A stretch of 64,000 nt of DNA from an uncultured Eudoraea sp. (GCF_947258925.1 NZ_CAMYKG010000007.1:62001-126000); one strand, 5' to 3'. Positions 53,156-62,863 are shown, counted from the stretch's first letter. Notes: generated from the letters alone by a model not told the origin. Translations and numbers: made by a program.

Positions 53156-54376
53156 TTATTCTTTGAGCAGCAGTCCAATATCCCCGTCAAACTCCTCTTG
53201 GAAGTCTAAAAACTTTTGACCGGTTGCGGGCCCATTAAATCCGGTGTGAATTTTCCTGACTTTCCCCATTTTATCAATAAAAATAGTTGTAGGGTATGAA
53301 AGCACGTGGTTTAACATGGGTAATTTTTCATTTGCCTTACTTTTGCTGGAACTACCATATTGGGCCAGAAGTATGGGATAAGGTACCCCTACCCTTTCTT
53401 TTAATCTGTTAATTCCCTTAAAGGCCAGTTCTTCAGTTTTTGCATATTCAAATGCCAAAGCAACTACTTCCAAATTCGCATGTTTTTTGCTTTTGACATA
53501 TTCGGATAAAAACTTTGTCTCATCAAGACAATTGGGGCACCAGGTTCCCATAATCTGGACCACTACTACCTTATTCTTATATCTTTGGTCTTTAAGTGTA
53601 ATTAGTTCCCCATCAGAATTTGGAAACGAAAATTGAAATTCATCATAACCTTCCTTTAAGAAGGTGAGTGATTCTTCATCGGCCAATTCAAAACTTTCAT
53701 TTCTTCGGCCTGTAAATGGTTCTTTAAAGTGATTTCCTGAATAAAAAATACCGCTTAAACTGCTATCCGTAACTTTTGCGGTAAACAAAAAGGCGTGAGC
53801 TCCATCAAAAGTGGAAAGCCTTAAACTATCCCCATCAACCACTCCTTCTAAATATCTGTAATCCCCGGTGTTGGTCCTGAAAGTACCTGTGACCTTATTT
53901 TCTATTTGCTTAAATATTCCTTTTGCCAAATATTCATCATCAGTTTCCGCGCTGAATTTTGTTTCCCAATTTCCAGAAATATCGGCTTGTGCCTCAGTTG
54001 AAGGCTTAAATCTATTGCTATCACCGTATATTGCTTTAAAGGGGACATATCTGTCCAGACTTTCTTTTATGAATTCCCCTTGAATCACAGAATCATTAAA
54101 AATCCCGGCAATATAACCTTCAAATACGGGCATTTGAATTACAATACTGTCTTTTTGCAAATGAATTTCATCAATTTGCACTACCTCTTCTGCATTGTAA
54201 ACCTCCATCTCATAACCTGAATCGTTTCTTTTTAATTGAAAGTTAAAAGGCAGAATCTGCTCATCCATCAGCACCATTTGAGCTCGCCATACCCCCTCCT
54301 TAAGAGGTTCGGAATTGTCTGTATTGCAAGAATTAAGAAGTATCCCAAGTAGAAATATATAGTTTATTTTTTTCAT
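53156..54376 (-). CDS. TlpA-like thioredoxin-domain lipoprotein
   Basis: 406 aa. Lipobox LLNSC (C17) anchors it. The first half (about 25-230) is beta-rich, similar to the DUF4369/lipocalin-like domains before many Bacteroidota TlpA proteins. The second half is a thioredoxin fold with the redox motif WCPNC (about 278-282) in IMGTWCPNCLDETKF, and a cis-proline region YPTTIFIDKMG. It should act as a disulfide reductase in the periplasm. Convergent with leuB. Confidence 0.85.
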   Translation of the reverse strand: MKKINYIFLLGILLNSCNTDNSEPLKEGVWRAQMVLMDEQILPFNFQLKRNDSGYEMEVYNAEEVVQIDEIHLQKDSIVIQMPVFEGYIAGIFNDSVIQGEFIKESLDRYVPFKAIYGDSNRFKPSTEAQADISGNWETKFSAETDDEYLAKGIFKQIENKVTGTFRTNTGDYRYLEGVVDGDSLRLSTFDGAHAFLFTAKVTDSSLSGIFYSGNHFKEPFTGRRNESFELADEESLTFLKEGYDEFQFSFPNSDGELITLKDQRYKNKVVVVQIMGTWCPNCLDETKFLSEYVKSKKHANLEVVALAFEYAKTEELAFKGINRLKERVGVPYPILLAQYGSSSKSKANEKLPMLNHVLSYPTTIFIDKMGKVRKIHTGFNGPATGQKFLDFQEEFDGDIGLLLKE

Positions 54377-54455
54377 TTATGTAGTTCCGTTATTGGCTGC
54401 GAAATAACGATATAAATCCAATAATAAAAAATAAAGCTATTAGGGCTTCAGGAAA

Positions 54456-54486
54456 TTGAATGTAAAGGACCTTTGTTTTATCTTTG
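54456..54486 (+). promoter_or_regulatory. Promoter of pheT
   Basis: TTG (54456-54458), 20-bp spacer, TATCTTTG (54479-54486), with the ATG 17 bp after. Complete Bacteroidota consensus. Confidence 0.75.
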
Positions 54487-54503
54487 AAGGCTAAAACTAA
54501 CCA

Positions 54504-56930
54504 ATGAAAATATCCTATAACTGGTTAAAGCAGTTTCTAAAGATCGATTGGGAGGCTGAAAAAACCGGTGAGCTCCTAACCAATTTAGGACTGGAAGTAG
54601 AAGGTATTTCCAAATTTGAATCTATTCCCGGTGCCCTGGAAGGTGTTGTAGTAGGCCATGTGATAAGTTGTGAGAAACATCCTAATGCAGATAGATTAAA
54701 GCTAACCAAGGTTGATATTGGTTTAGAGAACCCGGTTCAAATTATATGCGGTGCACCAAATGTAGCTGAGGGCCAAAAGGTAGCTGTGGCAACAATTGGT
54801 ACAACTCTATATTCAAATGATGGAGAGTCATTAGTAATAAAGAAAGGAAAGATTCGTGGAGCTGAAAGCCATGGAATGATTTGTGCAGAAGATGAGTTAG
54901 GTTTGGGCGAAAGCCATGAAGGCATTATGGTATTGAATGATGTTCTTACCCCCGGAACGCCTTGTTCAGAAGTCTTTGAAATAGAGAAGGATGAAGTCTT
55001 TGAAATTGGCTTAACCCCAAACAGGGCTGATGCCATGAGCCATTATGGCGTGGCCAGAGATTTAAAAGCAGGACTTAAGCAGAGAGATATTCACACTGAA
55101 CTTATCACTCCTTCAGTTAGTACGTTTAATGTTGAAAACAGATCATTAAAAATTACCGTTTCTGTAGAGGATAATAATCTTGCTCCAAGGTATTGTGGGG
55201 TAACGCTTAGCAACCTCATCGTTCAACCTTCCCCTGACTGGTTAAAAAACAGGCTGCGTGCTATTGGTCTTAGCCCTATAAATAATGTGGTTGACGCCAC
55301 TAATTATGTACTCCATGAATTGGGTCAGCCATTACACGCATTTGATGCCGATAGGATACATGGGAAGAAAATCATTGTGAAAACAATGCCCCCCGGTACT
55401 AAATTTATGACCCTGGATGGAGAAGAACGCATATTGGATAAAGAAGATTTAATGATATGTGATGGCGAGAAACCCATGTGTATTGCAGGAGTTTTTGGAG
55501 GTATTAATACAGGAGTAACTGAAAACACCAGTTCCATATTTCTTGAAAGCGCATATTTTGACCCGATCTCAATTAGAAAAACGGCGAAGCGACACGGATT
55601 AAATACAGATGCCTCTTTTCGCTTTGAAAGAGGCGTGGATATTAATAATACCGATTATAGTCTGCGGAGAGCTGCCTTATTAATTCGTGAAATTGCAGGG
55701 GGAGATATTACATCAGACATCGTGGACCTGTATCCGCGTAAAAAGGATGATTATCAGGTTTTTCTTTCTTTCGAAAGGATTGATGGCTTAATTGGCCAAA
55801 AAATTCCCAGAGATACTGTTAAATCTATATTGGCTTCTTTGGATATACAGGTTAAGAATTCAACGGAATCTGGATTAGGTCTTCTGATTCCTTTTTACAG
55901 GATTGATGTGCAACGGGAGGTCGACGTTATTGAAGAAATTCTTAGGGTTTACGGATATAACAATATTGATTTCAAAGAAAAACTCAATGCTTCTATTGCA
56001 ACCAGCACGAGGTTTGAAGATCATAAACTCCAAAAATTAATTGGGGATATACTTGCATCCAGGGGTTTTTATGAAATTCTAACCAATAGCCTTACAAGCC
56101 CGGATTATGATGAATTTCTCGGAAAAAACTCGGAAAAATCAAGGGTTTCCATGTTAAATCCACTGAGTTCAGATTTATCTGTCCTGAGACAATCCATGCT
56201 CTTTTCCGCATTAGATGCAGTTTCTTATAATATTAACAGGAAAAATCCAAATCTGAACTTTTTTGAATTTGGAAAAACCTATCAAAACGTATCATCGGCT
56301 TTTATTGAAAACAAACATTTGTCATTAACTATAACCGGGAACAGAAATGAGAACAGCTGGATCTATCCCTCCAGACCAACAGATTTTTACTTTCTAAAAG
56401 CAGCAGTGGAACAGGTCTTAAAACGTTTAGGCATAACCAATTACGAATCGGTTTCTTCTCAAAGCGTGATTTTTCATGAAGGTCTCTGTCTTAAAGAAGG
56501 AAAATCGGAATTGGTTAATTTAGGAATGGTTCAGGACACCATCTTAAAAGCATTTGACATCAAACAGAAAGTATATTATGCTGATTTTAATTGGGATGTC
56601 CTCTTAGAAATCATAAGCCATGACAAGACAGTCTTTCAATCCATTCCCAGGTACCCTGAGGTTAAGCGGGATTTGGCATTATTGCTGGATACTGCAGTAT
56701 CATTTGAAGAAATCAAAACAATTGCTTTCAATACTGAAAAAAAATTGCTTAAAAATATCACTTTGTTTGATGTGTACACCGGGGAGAACCTCCCTGCGGA
56801 AAAAAAGTCTTATGCCGTAGGGTTTACAATTCAGGATGAAAAAAAGACATTGACTGACAAACAAATCGACCGAATTATGAAAAAACTTCAGCAGCGATTT
56901 GAAAAAGAACTGGGAGCTGAATTAAGGTAA
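54504..56930 (+). CDS. pheT: Phenylalanine--tRNA ligase beta subunit
   Basis: 808 aa, full-length. Domains: N-terminal core (MKISYNWLKQFLKIDWEAEK), tRNA-binding OB fold (about 40-150, HPNADRLKLTKVDIG), B3/B4 editing domain (about 210-360, RYCGVTLSNL), B5 (about 400-470), catalytic-like core (about 485-690) and the FDX-ACB anticodon domain (about 715-808, PRYPEVKRDLALLLD). pheS is not adjacent, which is common in this phylum. Overlaps the convergent fasciclin gene by 9 bp. Confidence 0.96.
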   Translation: MKISYNWLKQFLKIDWEAEKTGELLTNLGLEVEGISKFESIPGALEGVVVGHVISCEKHPNADRLKLTKVDIGLENPVQIICGAPNVAEGQKVAVATIGTTLYSNDGESLVIKKGKIRGAESHGMICAEDELGLGESHEGIMVLNDVLTPGTPCSEVFEIEKDEVFEIGLTPNRADAMSHYGVARDLKAGLKQRDIHTELITPSVSTFNVENRSLKITVSVEDNNLAPRYCGVTLSNLIVQPSPDWLKNRLRAIGLSPINNVVDATNYVLHELGQPLHAFDADRIHGKKIIVKTMPPGTKFMTLDGEERILDKEDLMICDGEKPMCIAGVFGGINTGVTENTSSIFLESAYFDPISIRKTAKRHGLNTDASFRFERGVDINNTDYSLRRAALLIREIAGGDITSDIVDLYPRKKDDYQVFLSFERIDGLIGQKIPRDTVKSILASLDIQVKNSTESGLGLLIPFYRIDVQREVDVIEEILRVYGYNNIDFKEKLNASIATSTRFEDHKLQKLIGDILASRGFYEILTNSLTSPDYDEFLGKNSEKSRVSMLNPLSSDLSVLRQSMLFSALDAVSYNINRKNPNLNFFEFGKTYQNVSSAFIENKHLSLTITGNRNENSWIYPSRPTDFYFLKAAVEQVLKRLGITNYESVSSQSVIFHEGLCLKEGKSELVNLGMVQDTILKAFDIKQKVYYADFNWDVLLEIISHDKTVFQSIPRYPEVKRDLALLLDTAVSFEEIKTIAFNTEKKLLKNITLFDVYTGENLPAEKKSYAVGFTIQDEKKTLTDKQIDRIMKKLQQRFEKELGAELR

Positions 56931-57482
56931 AGAGAATTGATTTGGCAAAATTACACTGTCAATAACGTGGATTACACCATTGCTCTGACTGGAGTCTGCA
57001 GAAGTTATCCTTGCGCTATTTCCAAAACAGTCGGTTAGAATAATATCCAGTCCATCCATTGTGGCCAATAATTCATTGCCCTGGATTGTAGTGAAACTGG
57101 CAGCACCTTTGCCCCTGCACATAGCCCTTAATATTTCTGAGGCGGTTAGATTCCCTGCAACAATATGGTAGGTTACAAATGATTGCAAAGCTCTTTTGTT
57201 CTCCGGCTTTAGTAAAGCTTCAATCTTATTAGCTGACATTTTTTTAAACGCCTTATCAGAAGGAGCAAAAACGGTAAACGGACCATCACTGGCTAGTGTT
57301 TCTTCTAAATCTGCTGCCTTTACCGCTGCATGAAGCATTTTGTGAATTTTTGATTCTCCGGTGCTTCGGATAATTGTTTGCTCTAAGAGATCATTATTTA
57401 ATGCAGCTAAGGGGGTTTGAGAGAACCCAATAAAAGAGCTCAGTAATGCGAAAAGGCTCAGGGGGATTGCCAGGAATTTCAT
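56922..57482 (-). CDS. Fasciclin (FAS1) domain protein, secreted
   Basis: 186 aa with a signal peptide (MKFLAIPLSLFALLSSFIGFSQ) and one FAS1 domain (about 45-180). H1 and H2 boxes are visible: GPFTVFAPSDKAFKK and NGVIHVIDSVILP, with YHIVAGNLTASEI between. FAS1 proteins mediate adhesion or matrix contacts. One domain only, no anchor visible. Confidence 0.9.
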   Translation of the reverse strand: MKFLAIPLSLFALLSSFIGFSQTPLAALNNDLLEQTIIRSTGESKIHKMLHAAVKAADLEETLASDGPFTVFAPSDKAFKKMSANKIEALLKPENKRALQSFVTYHIVAGNLTASEILRAMCRGKGAASFTTIQGNELLATMDGLDIILTDCFGNSARITSADSSQSNGVIHVIDSVILPNQFSLP

Positions 57483-57628
57483 TAGCTTCTGTTATCAGTT
57501 ATATTAATTATCGATGAATGGTATAGGTTTGTCGACAAGATACAATTATGAAGAAGATAATCGCTAAAGCTACCATGCATTTCATAGAATTTAACATAAT
57601 ATTAACAGTGGTTAGATTCTTAGCCTGA

Positions 57629-57659
57629 TTGATTTCATAGTTTCAATTTCTTACATTTG
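57629..57659 (+). promoter_or_regulatory. Promoter of the two-TM hypothetical gene
   Basis: TTG (57629-57631), 20-bp spacer, TACATTTG (57652-57659); the ATG is 25 bp downstream. Confidence 0.7.
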
Positions 57660-57684
57660 ACCTCATTGCTATAAAAAGAAAAAC

Positions 57685-58404
57685 ATGCTATTTGAAAACA
57701 CCAACATCGAAGAACAGCTTCGAAGGACTAAACTTCGGACTTACGAAGAGGAAAAATTGATTCATGAGGTATATGCGCTACTGCAAAAATCTACCAAAAG
57801 TGATTCAGAAATTCATAAAAGAATAACGCAAAAGAACAATAGCGTTGAAAATAATTTTGTGTTTGATCTTTTAGAAACCGATAAGATCTTTCATATCGAT
57901 CAAATAAAAGATATTTGTATCAACTACCGGCTTCGTTTTCTTGATTCAAAATATTTTAAAGCCCAAATTCCTGAGGAAGCAATAGACAAGATCAAAATAC
58001 TTGAAGAAGCCCATAATATAGATATTGAGGGTTTTAAAATAATTGCACCCTCCAAACTTTTCAAATTGGCGGATAAAGATGATCCTTTGTTGTTTGCACC
58101 AATAGGGAATGGCTATTACTATTTAATTCATAAATGGGGTAATGATTTGCATCCATTACGTCGTATCCTGGTTTGGCCGTTTAAGAATGTTGTCAATCTT
58201 ACTTTACTTGTGGTTCTCCTAAGTTTTCTAACATCACTTCTTGTGCCAAATGGTCTTTTTTCTAAGAATAGTTCGCAAATGGAGTTCCTGATAATCTTCT
58301 TTTTTATGTTCAAATCAATAGCTGCGGTTGTAATTTTCTATGGGTTTGCCCTGGGTAAGAATTTTAACCCTGCTATATGGAATAGTAAATATTTTAATGC
58401 ATAA
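57685..58404 (+). CDS. Hypothetical membrane protein with C-terminal pair of TM helices
   Basis: 239 aa, no signal peptide. N-terminal 155 residues are cytoplasmic, charged and helical (IEEQLRRTKLRTYEEEKLIH); two membrane helices at about 170-190 (VVNLTLLVVLLSFLTSLLV) and 203-225 (FLIIFFFMFKSIAAVVIFYG) end the protein, with a short tail. A clear promoter precedes it. Family not recognised; it resembles small-lineage hypotheticals of flavobacteria only in general layout. Confidence 0.75.
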   Translation: MLFENTNIEEQLRRTKLRTYEEEKLIHEVYALLQKSTKSDSEIHKRITQKNNSVENNFVFDLLETDKIFHIDQIKDICINYRLRFLDSKYFKAQIPEEAIDKIKILEEAHNIDIEGFKIIAPSKLFKLADKDDPLLFAPIGNGYYYLIHKWGNDLHPLRRILVWPFKNVVNLTLLVVLLSFLTSLLVPNGLFSKNSSQMEFLIIFFFMFKSIAAVVIFYGFALGKNFNPAIWNSKYFNA

Positions 58405-58438
58405 ATACTATTGAAGAACTATTAACTATAGGAATTTA

Positions 58439-59581
58439 TTAGTCCGTATACATTTGATAAGGTACCCCATTGAGATCTATATTATCAATAAACTTGGGAT
58501 TGGGAATGGGTCTTATACGCAAAAGTCCCCCTTTTTCAGGATCTTCAGACTTCTGATATCCAATTAAAATCAGATTGTTTTTGGAATCATATGAAACCAG
58601 ACTGGTATTACCTATTTCGAACTCATTTGATTGTTCTTGTTCCGTTAAAAAATTCTCATAATAATAAAGGATAGCTGTGTTAGATTCAAAATCATATACT
58701 GCCGGGATATTCGGATAGGAGGTGCCATTGAGGTCTGTGGGCATGGCGTAATAAAGATTGTCCTTTTCATAGTAAAAGTAGCATTCGGAATCTGCAAATC
58801 TTGGCTCCTTACCCTCCGTATAACGCACGCTCTTTAGAACGTTCATTGATGTACTGTTAATCACAGTGTGTTGGTCTGCATAGCCAATAATTATTTCGCT
58901 TTCGCTAGCTTTAAAAATTCTTTGTACTTCAAAACCGAGGTTAGTTTCAACTACCAATTCGTTGGTTGTGGTATCCAATACAATGACCGCATTTTTATTA
59001 TCATCTTCCGGGTCCTCAGTAAGAATAAATACCCGATCCTCCGAATAAACCGCCTGCATCGGTTTTTTCTCCAGCTCAATATCCACAAATTCCGGTTCCG
59101 AATTTGAGGTGTCAATACTACGTATGTAATAACCTGTCTCTTTTAATCCCTGGCCTGGCACTTCGTAAGCGATATAGATAGCATTTGTGGAATGAGCGAG
59201 TGCCAATACAATTAGTTCGCAATTTGCTAAATCATCAAAGACGACAGTTTTACGTACACCGTCATTTTTAAAATCATATAATGAAATTACACCGGAACAG
59301 TCTGTCTGAGACTTATAAATACTGATCTCTTTCCCCTCTCTATAACTAATAACGGGTAAAGAAATATTTTCAAATTCACTAATTCCGGGATCTAATGTAA
59401 TATTATCGGCATCCGCATTTAAATTAATCAGCGAAAGGATATCATTATTTTTAACTATCAGGGAATAATTTGCATCAACGCTTGGGAGGTCATCGATTGA
59501 TTCCTTATTTTCATTTAAATCATCACTGCAACCCATTAAAATAACGGATAGCAAGAGAAAGTAAACTCTGTAGGTTTGCAT
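58439..59581 (-). CDS. Hypothetical lipoprotein, probable beta propeller
   Basis: 380 aa with lipobox ILMGC (C18). The rest is beta-rich with repeated hydrophobic four-strand units such as SLVSYDSKNNLILIGYQ and NAVIVLDTTTNELVVETNL, which suggests a WD40- or PQQ-like propeller in the periplasm or on the cell surface. No enzymatic motif. Family not identified. Lies 30 bp before the ABC-F gene and on the same strand. Confidence 0.7.
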   Translation of the reverse strand: MQTYRVYFLLLSVILMGCSDDLNENKESIDDLPSVDANYSLIVKNNDILSLINLNADADNITLDPGISEFENISLPVISYREGKEISIYKSQTDCSGVISLYDFKNDGVRKTVVFDDLANCELIVLALAHSTNAIYIAYEVPGQGLKETGYYIRSIDTSNSEPEFVDIELEKKPMQAVYSEDRVFILTEDPEDDNKNAVIVLDTTTNELVVETNLGFEVQRIFKASESEIIIGYADQHTVINSTSMNVLKSVRYTEGKEPRFADSECYFYYEKDNLYYAMPTDLNGTSYPNIPAVYDFESNTAILYYYENFLTEQEQSNEFEIGNTSLVSYDSKNNLILIGYQKSEDPEKGGLLRIRPIPNPKFIDNIDLNGVPYQMYTD

Positions 59582-59610
59582 AGCAATAGGATTTGGGAAG
59601 CCCTATTCAG

Positions 59611-61239
59611 CTATACAGGTATGGCATACATTTTATCACGTTGTTCCCTTATAGCCTTATCGGACATATATTCATCAAACGTTAAATATCTGTCGATAGT
59701 ATTTTTCGGGGTCAATTCTACAATCCTGTTTGCCACTGTTTGTGCAAATTGATGATCATGTGTCGTAAAGATTACGGTACCCTTATAATTCTTCAGTGAA
59801 TTGTTAAATGCTGTTATACTCTCAAGGTCAAGATGGTTGGTTGGCTCGTCCAGCATCAATACATTTGCCCTGAGCATCATCATTCTGCTTAACATACAAC
59901 GTACTTTCTCTCCACCTGATAGCACGGTACACTTTTTTAAGGCCTCTTCCCCACTAAACAGCATTTTGCCCAAAAATCCACGGATATAGACTTCTTCTTT
60001 CTCTTCTTTGGTTTTGGCCCATTGCCTTAACCAATCTACCAAATTCAAATCCTGGTTGAAAAAGTTGGAATTATCAGCAGGTAAGTAAGACTGGGCAGTT
60101 GTAATTCCCCAGTGAAAGGAACCACTATCTGGTTTCCTATTGCCGTTAATAATTTCGTAAAACGCTGTAGTAGCCCTTGAATCCCTTGATATAACTGCTA
60201 CCTTATCGCCTTTGGCTAAATTCAGGTTTAGTTTTTGGAAAAGCAATTCCCCATCGTCTGAACTGGCGGCCAAATTTTCAATATTTAGAATCTGGTCTCC
60301 TGCTTCTCTTTCCTGCTCAAAGATAATAGCGGGATACCTTCTGCTAGATGGTTTAATATCCTCAATCTTTAACTTTTCGAGCATCTTTTTTCTGGAGGTT
60401 GCCTGCTTGCTTTTAGCTACATTGGCGCTAAACCGTTGAATAAATTCTTGTAACTCTTTCGCTTTGTCTTCCGCCTTTTTATTTTGTTGTGCCCTCTGCC
60501 TGGCTGCTAATTGACTACTTTCATACCAAAAGGAATAGTTACCTGAAAACGAATTCATTTTTCCAAAATCGATATCCGCAATATTGGTACAAACCGCATC
60601 TAAGAAGTGACGGTCATGAGAAACCACAATTACCGTGTTTTCATAGGAAGCAAGGAAATTTTCTAACCAGCTGATAGTTTCATAATCCAGGTCATTGGTA
60701 GGCTCATCCATTATTAAAACGTCCGGATTTCCAAATAAAGCCTGAGCTAAGAGAACACGTACTTTCAGCTTAGAATCCATATCAGACATAAGTGTATAAT
60801 GCAATGACTCAGCTATTCCTAAATTCGACAATAAAGTTGCCGCATCACTGTCTGCATTCCAGCCATTCATTTCTTCAAATTTCACTTGAAGCTCCCCTAT
60901 TTTATCTGCATTCTCATCACTGTAATCGGCGTAAAGGGCATCAATCTCTTTTTTGATTTTGAATAACGGTTTATTACCCATCACTACGGTCTCCAAAACG
61001 GCAATATCGTCATACGCATTGTGATTTTGCTCCAAAACAGACATACGCCTTCCATGTTCCAGGTTTACTTGTCCGGAAGTTGGGTCAATTTCACCTGCAA
61101 GGATCTTTAGAAAAGTTGATTTACCTGCACCATTGGCACCAATTATCCCATAGCAATTACCCTGGGTAAAACGGATATTTACTTCATCAAAAAGTACTCT
61201 TTTACCAAATTGAACTGATAAATTGGAAACAGATAACAT
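59611..61239 (-). CDS. ABC-F family ATPase, YbiT-like, with degenerate second ATP site
   Basis: 542 aa from ATG 61239 (MLSVSNLSVQFGKRVLF); a reading from 61293 adds 18 unconserved residues. Cassette 1 has a full Walker A (GIIGANGAGKST, 31-42) and Walker B (LIMDEPTNDLD) but a degenerate signature (LMSDMDSKLKVRVLL). Cassette 2 has lost Walker A (AVISRDSRATTAFYE in place of GxxGxGKT) but keeps a canonical signature (VLSGGEKVRCML) and Walker B (LMLDEPTNHLD). The linker FIQRFSANVAKSKQATSRKK matches YbiT. ABC-F proteins bind the ribosomal E site; a role in translation is inferred. Confidence 0.88.
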   Translation of the reverse strand: MLSVSNLSVQFGKRVLFDEVNIRFTQGNCYGIIGANGAGKSTFLKILAGEIDPTSGQVNLEHGRRMSVLEQNHNAYDDIAVLETVVMGNKPLFKIKKEIDALYADYSDENADKIGELQVKFEEMNGWNADSDAATLLSNLGIAESLHYTLMSDMDSKLKVRVLLAQALFGNPDVLIMDEPTNDLDYETISWLENFLASYENTVIVVSHDRHFLDAVCTNIADIDFGKMNSFSGNYSFWYESSQLAARQRAQQNKKAEDKAKELQEFIQRFSANVAKSKQATSRKKMLEKLKIEDIKPSSRRYPAIIFEQEREAGDQILNIENLAASSDDGELLFQKLNLNLAKGDKVAVISRDSRATTAFYEIINGNRKPDSGSFHWGITTAQSYLPADNSNFFNQDLNLVDWLRQWAKTKEEKEEVYIRGFLGKMLFSGEEALKKCTVLSGGEKVRCMLSRMMMLRANVLMLDEPTNHLDLESITAFNNSLKNYKGTVIFTTHDHQFAQTVANRIVELTPKNTIDRYLTFDEYMSDKAIREQRDKMYAIPV

Positions 61240-61261
61240 ATTACAATTTTTAAAATTTTTG

Positions 61262-61293
61262 CAAAAGTAGGGAAAAATTATCCTAAGTAACAA
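61262..61293 (-). promoter_or_regulatory. Promoter of the YbiT-like ABC-F gene
   Basis: Minus strand TTG (61291-61293), 21-bp spacer, TACTTTTG (61262-61269); start codon 22 bp downstream. Confidence 0.7.
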
Positions 61294-61381
61294 GAAACAT
61301 TGACCTTATAACGGCTTTCCCAATTAACATGGATTATGAACTTTTAACTGTGCCTTAACAGCTTCCACCTCTTGGTTTAAT

Positions 61382-61389
61382 TAGATTTG
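61382..61389 (+). promoter_or_regulatory. -7 element of the thioredoxin-fold lipoprotein gene
   Basis: TAGATTTG, exact TAnnTTTG match, 26 bp before the ATG at 61416; no TTG at the standard spacing. Confidence 0.45.
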
Positions 61390-61415
61390 TATCCTGTTTG
61401 GAAGCTTCATTCTAT

Positions 61416-62804
61416 ATGCAAAAAACTTTACATTACTTAATTGTTTTCTTGCTGGTATCTTGCAGCACTGCAGAAAAAAAACCGTCAATGGTCTATTTTG
61501 GCGGAGAAATTGTCAATCCGTCCAGCGACCACGTTATCTTGTATAAAGGAGACATGACCTTAGATACGGCGAGGCTTGATGAAAATAACCGATTTTTCTT
61601 TCATTTGGACTCTGTAGATGAAGGGCTTCATCATTTTTACCACTATCCCGAAGAGCAATATGTTTATTTAGAACGCGGTGACAGTTTACAAATTAGGCTA
61701 AATACCGTAGACTTTGATGAGTCCCTGGCCTTTTCCGGTACAAATGAACAAGTTAATAATTTCCTTGTGGAATTATTCCTGGCCAGCGAGCAGGAAGAAG
61801 AATTGGTTTATTCCTTATATGGTCTGGAACCCAAAGAATTTGTTTATAAAATAGACTCTTTAAAAAATCTTAAACTCGACGCTTTAAACAGTTTGTCGGA
61901 AGAATATGAACTATCTGCCAATGCCCTGGAAATAGCGCGGTCGGGTATAATGTATAACTCGTATATAGCGAAAGAGGCCTACCCGTTTTATCATAAAAAG
62001 AAAAAGGGTGAAAAAGCCATGCATGAACTTCCTGCAGACTATTACAACTATCGCTCGGAAGTAAGTTACGATAACAGCAGACTTACTTATTACAGGCCTT
62101 ATTACAATTATATGAAATACCATTTAGGCAATCTGTCTTATATGGACTGTGAAAAAGGATGTAACACAGGCAAGAAAATGGTTAAAAACCACCTGCATTT
62201 CAATCAACATAAGTTAAAGTTGATTGATAGCCTGATTAAAGAAAATGAATTAAGAGATAATCTATTCAGGAATGTAGCAATGGATTACCTCCTGAAGTAT
62301 GATACCGAAGAAAATATTGAAATTTTTATTAAAGAATTTCATCAACTTTCCGGGAATAACAGGCACATACACGAAATCAATAACCTATACGACGGCATAA
62401 GAAACTTACAACCCCAGAAAGAACTGCCGGAACTTATAGTTTCTGATTTTGAAGGCAACCAGGTTTCTATAAAAGACCTGGGTAAGGATAGAAAGGTTGT
62501 ATTTTACTTTTGGTCTGCTCCGGAAAAAAGGCATTTTTCTAATATGATCAAACGTATTGATCTGCTTAAAGAAAATTATCCGGACTACTCCTTTATAGGC
62601 TTAAATGTAAGAACGGAACATTCGCGATGGAATAATATGCTTGAACAGGCACAACTAGACAAGAGTGAACAGTATTGGACTGAAAATTTTGATGATGTCG
62701 CGCATACGCTAATCGTTTATGATCCCAATAGGGGTATAATTACCAATAATGGAATCATTGTGGATGCTTTTGCCAACGTCTATACCTCTTTTAAGGTAGA
62801 GTAG
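61416..62804 (+). CDS. Lipoprotein with thioredoxin-like fold lacking the CxxC motif
   Basis: 462 aa from the ATG at 61416 (MQKTLHYLIVFLLVSC); a TTG 18 bp upstream is less likely. Lipobox at C16. The first part (about 20-330) is a beta domain (GGEIVNPSSDHVILYKGD, DUF4369-like) followed by helices; the last part (about 345-460) reads as an AhpC/TlpA-like fold: LPELIVSDFEGNQVSIKDL, then VVFYFWSAPEKRHFSNM where WCxPC is expected. Both redox cysteines are gone, so thiol chemistry is not possible there. Function unknown. Confidence 0.75.
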   Translation: MQKTLHYLIVFLLVSCSTAEKKPSMVYFGGEIVNPSSDHVILYKGDMTLDTARLDENNRFFFHLDSVDEGLHHFYHYPEEQYVYLERGDSLQIRLNTVDFDESLAFSGTNEQVNNFLVELFLASEQEEELVYSLYGLEPKEFVYKIDSLKNLKLDALNSLSEEYELSANALEIARSGIMYNSYIAKEAYPFYHKKKKGEKAMHELPADYYNYRSEVSYDNSRLTYYRPYYNYMKYHLGNLSYMDCEKGCNTGKKMVKNHLHFNQHKLKLIDSLIKENELRDNLFRNVAMDYLLKYDTEENIEIFIKEFHQLSGNNRHIHEINNLYDGIRNLQPQKELPELIVSDFEGNQVSIKDLGKDRKVVFYFWSAPEKRHFSNMIKRIDLLKENYPDYSFIGLNVRTEHSRWNNMLEQAQLDKSEQYWTENFDDVAHTLIVYDPNRGIITNNGIIVDAFANVYTSFKVE

Positions 62805-62863
62805 ATAATAGAAAGGAATATATCCTATTTCCGTTCAGGCCCTCTCGAAGTTAAGTCACTGAA

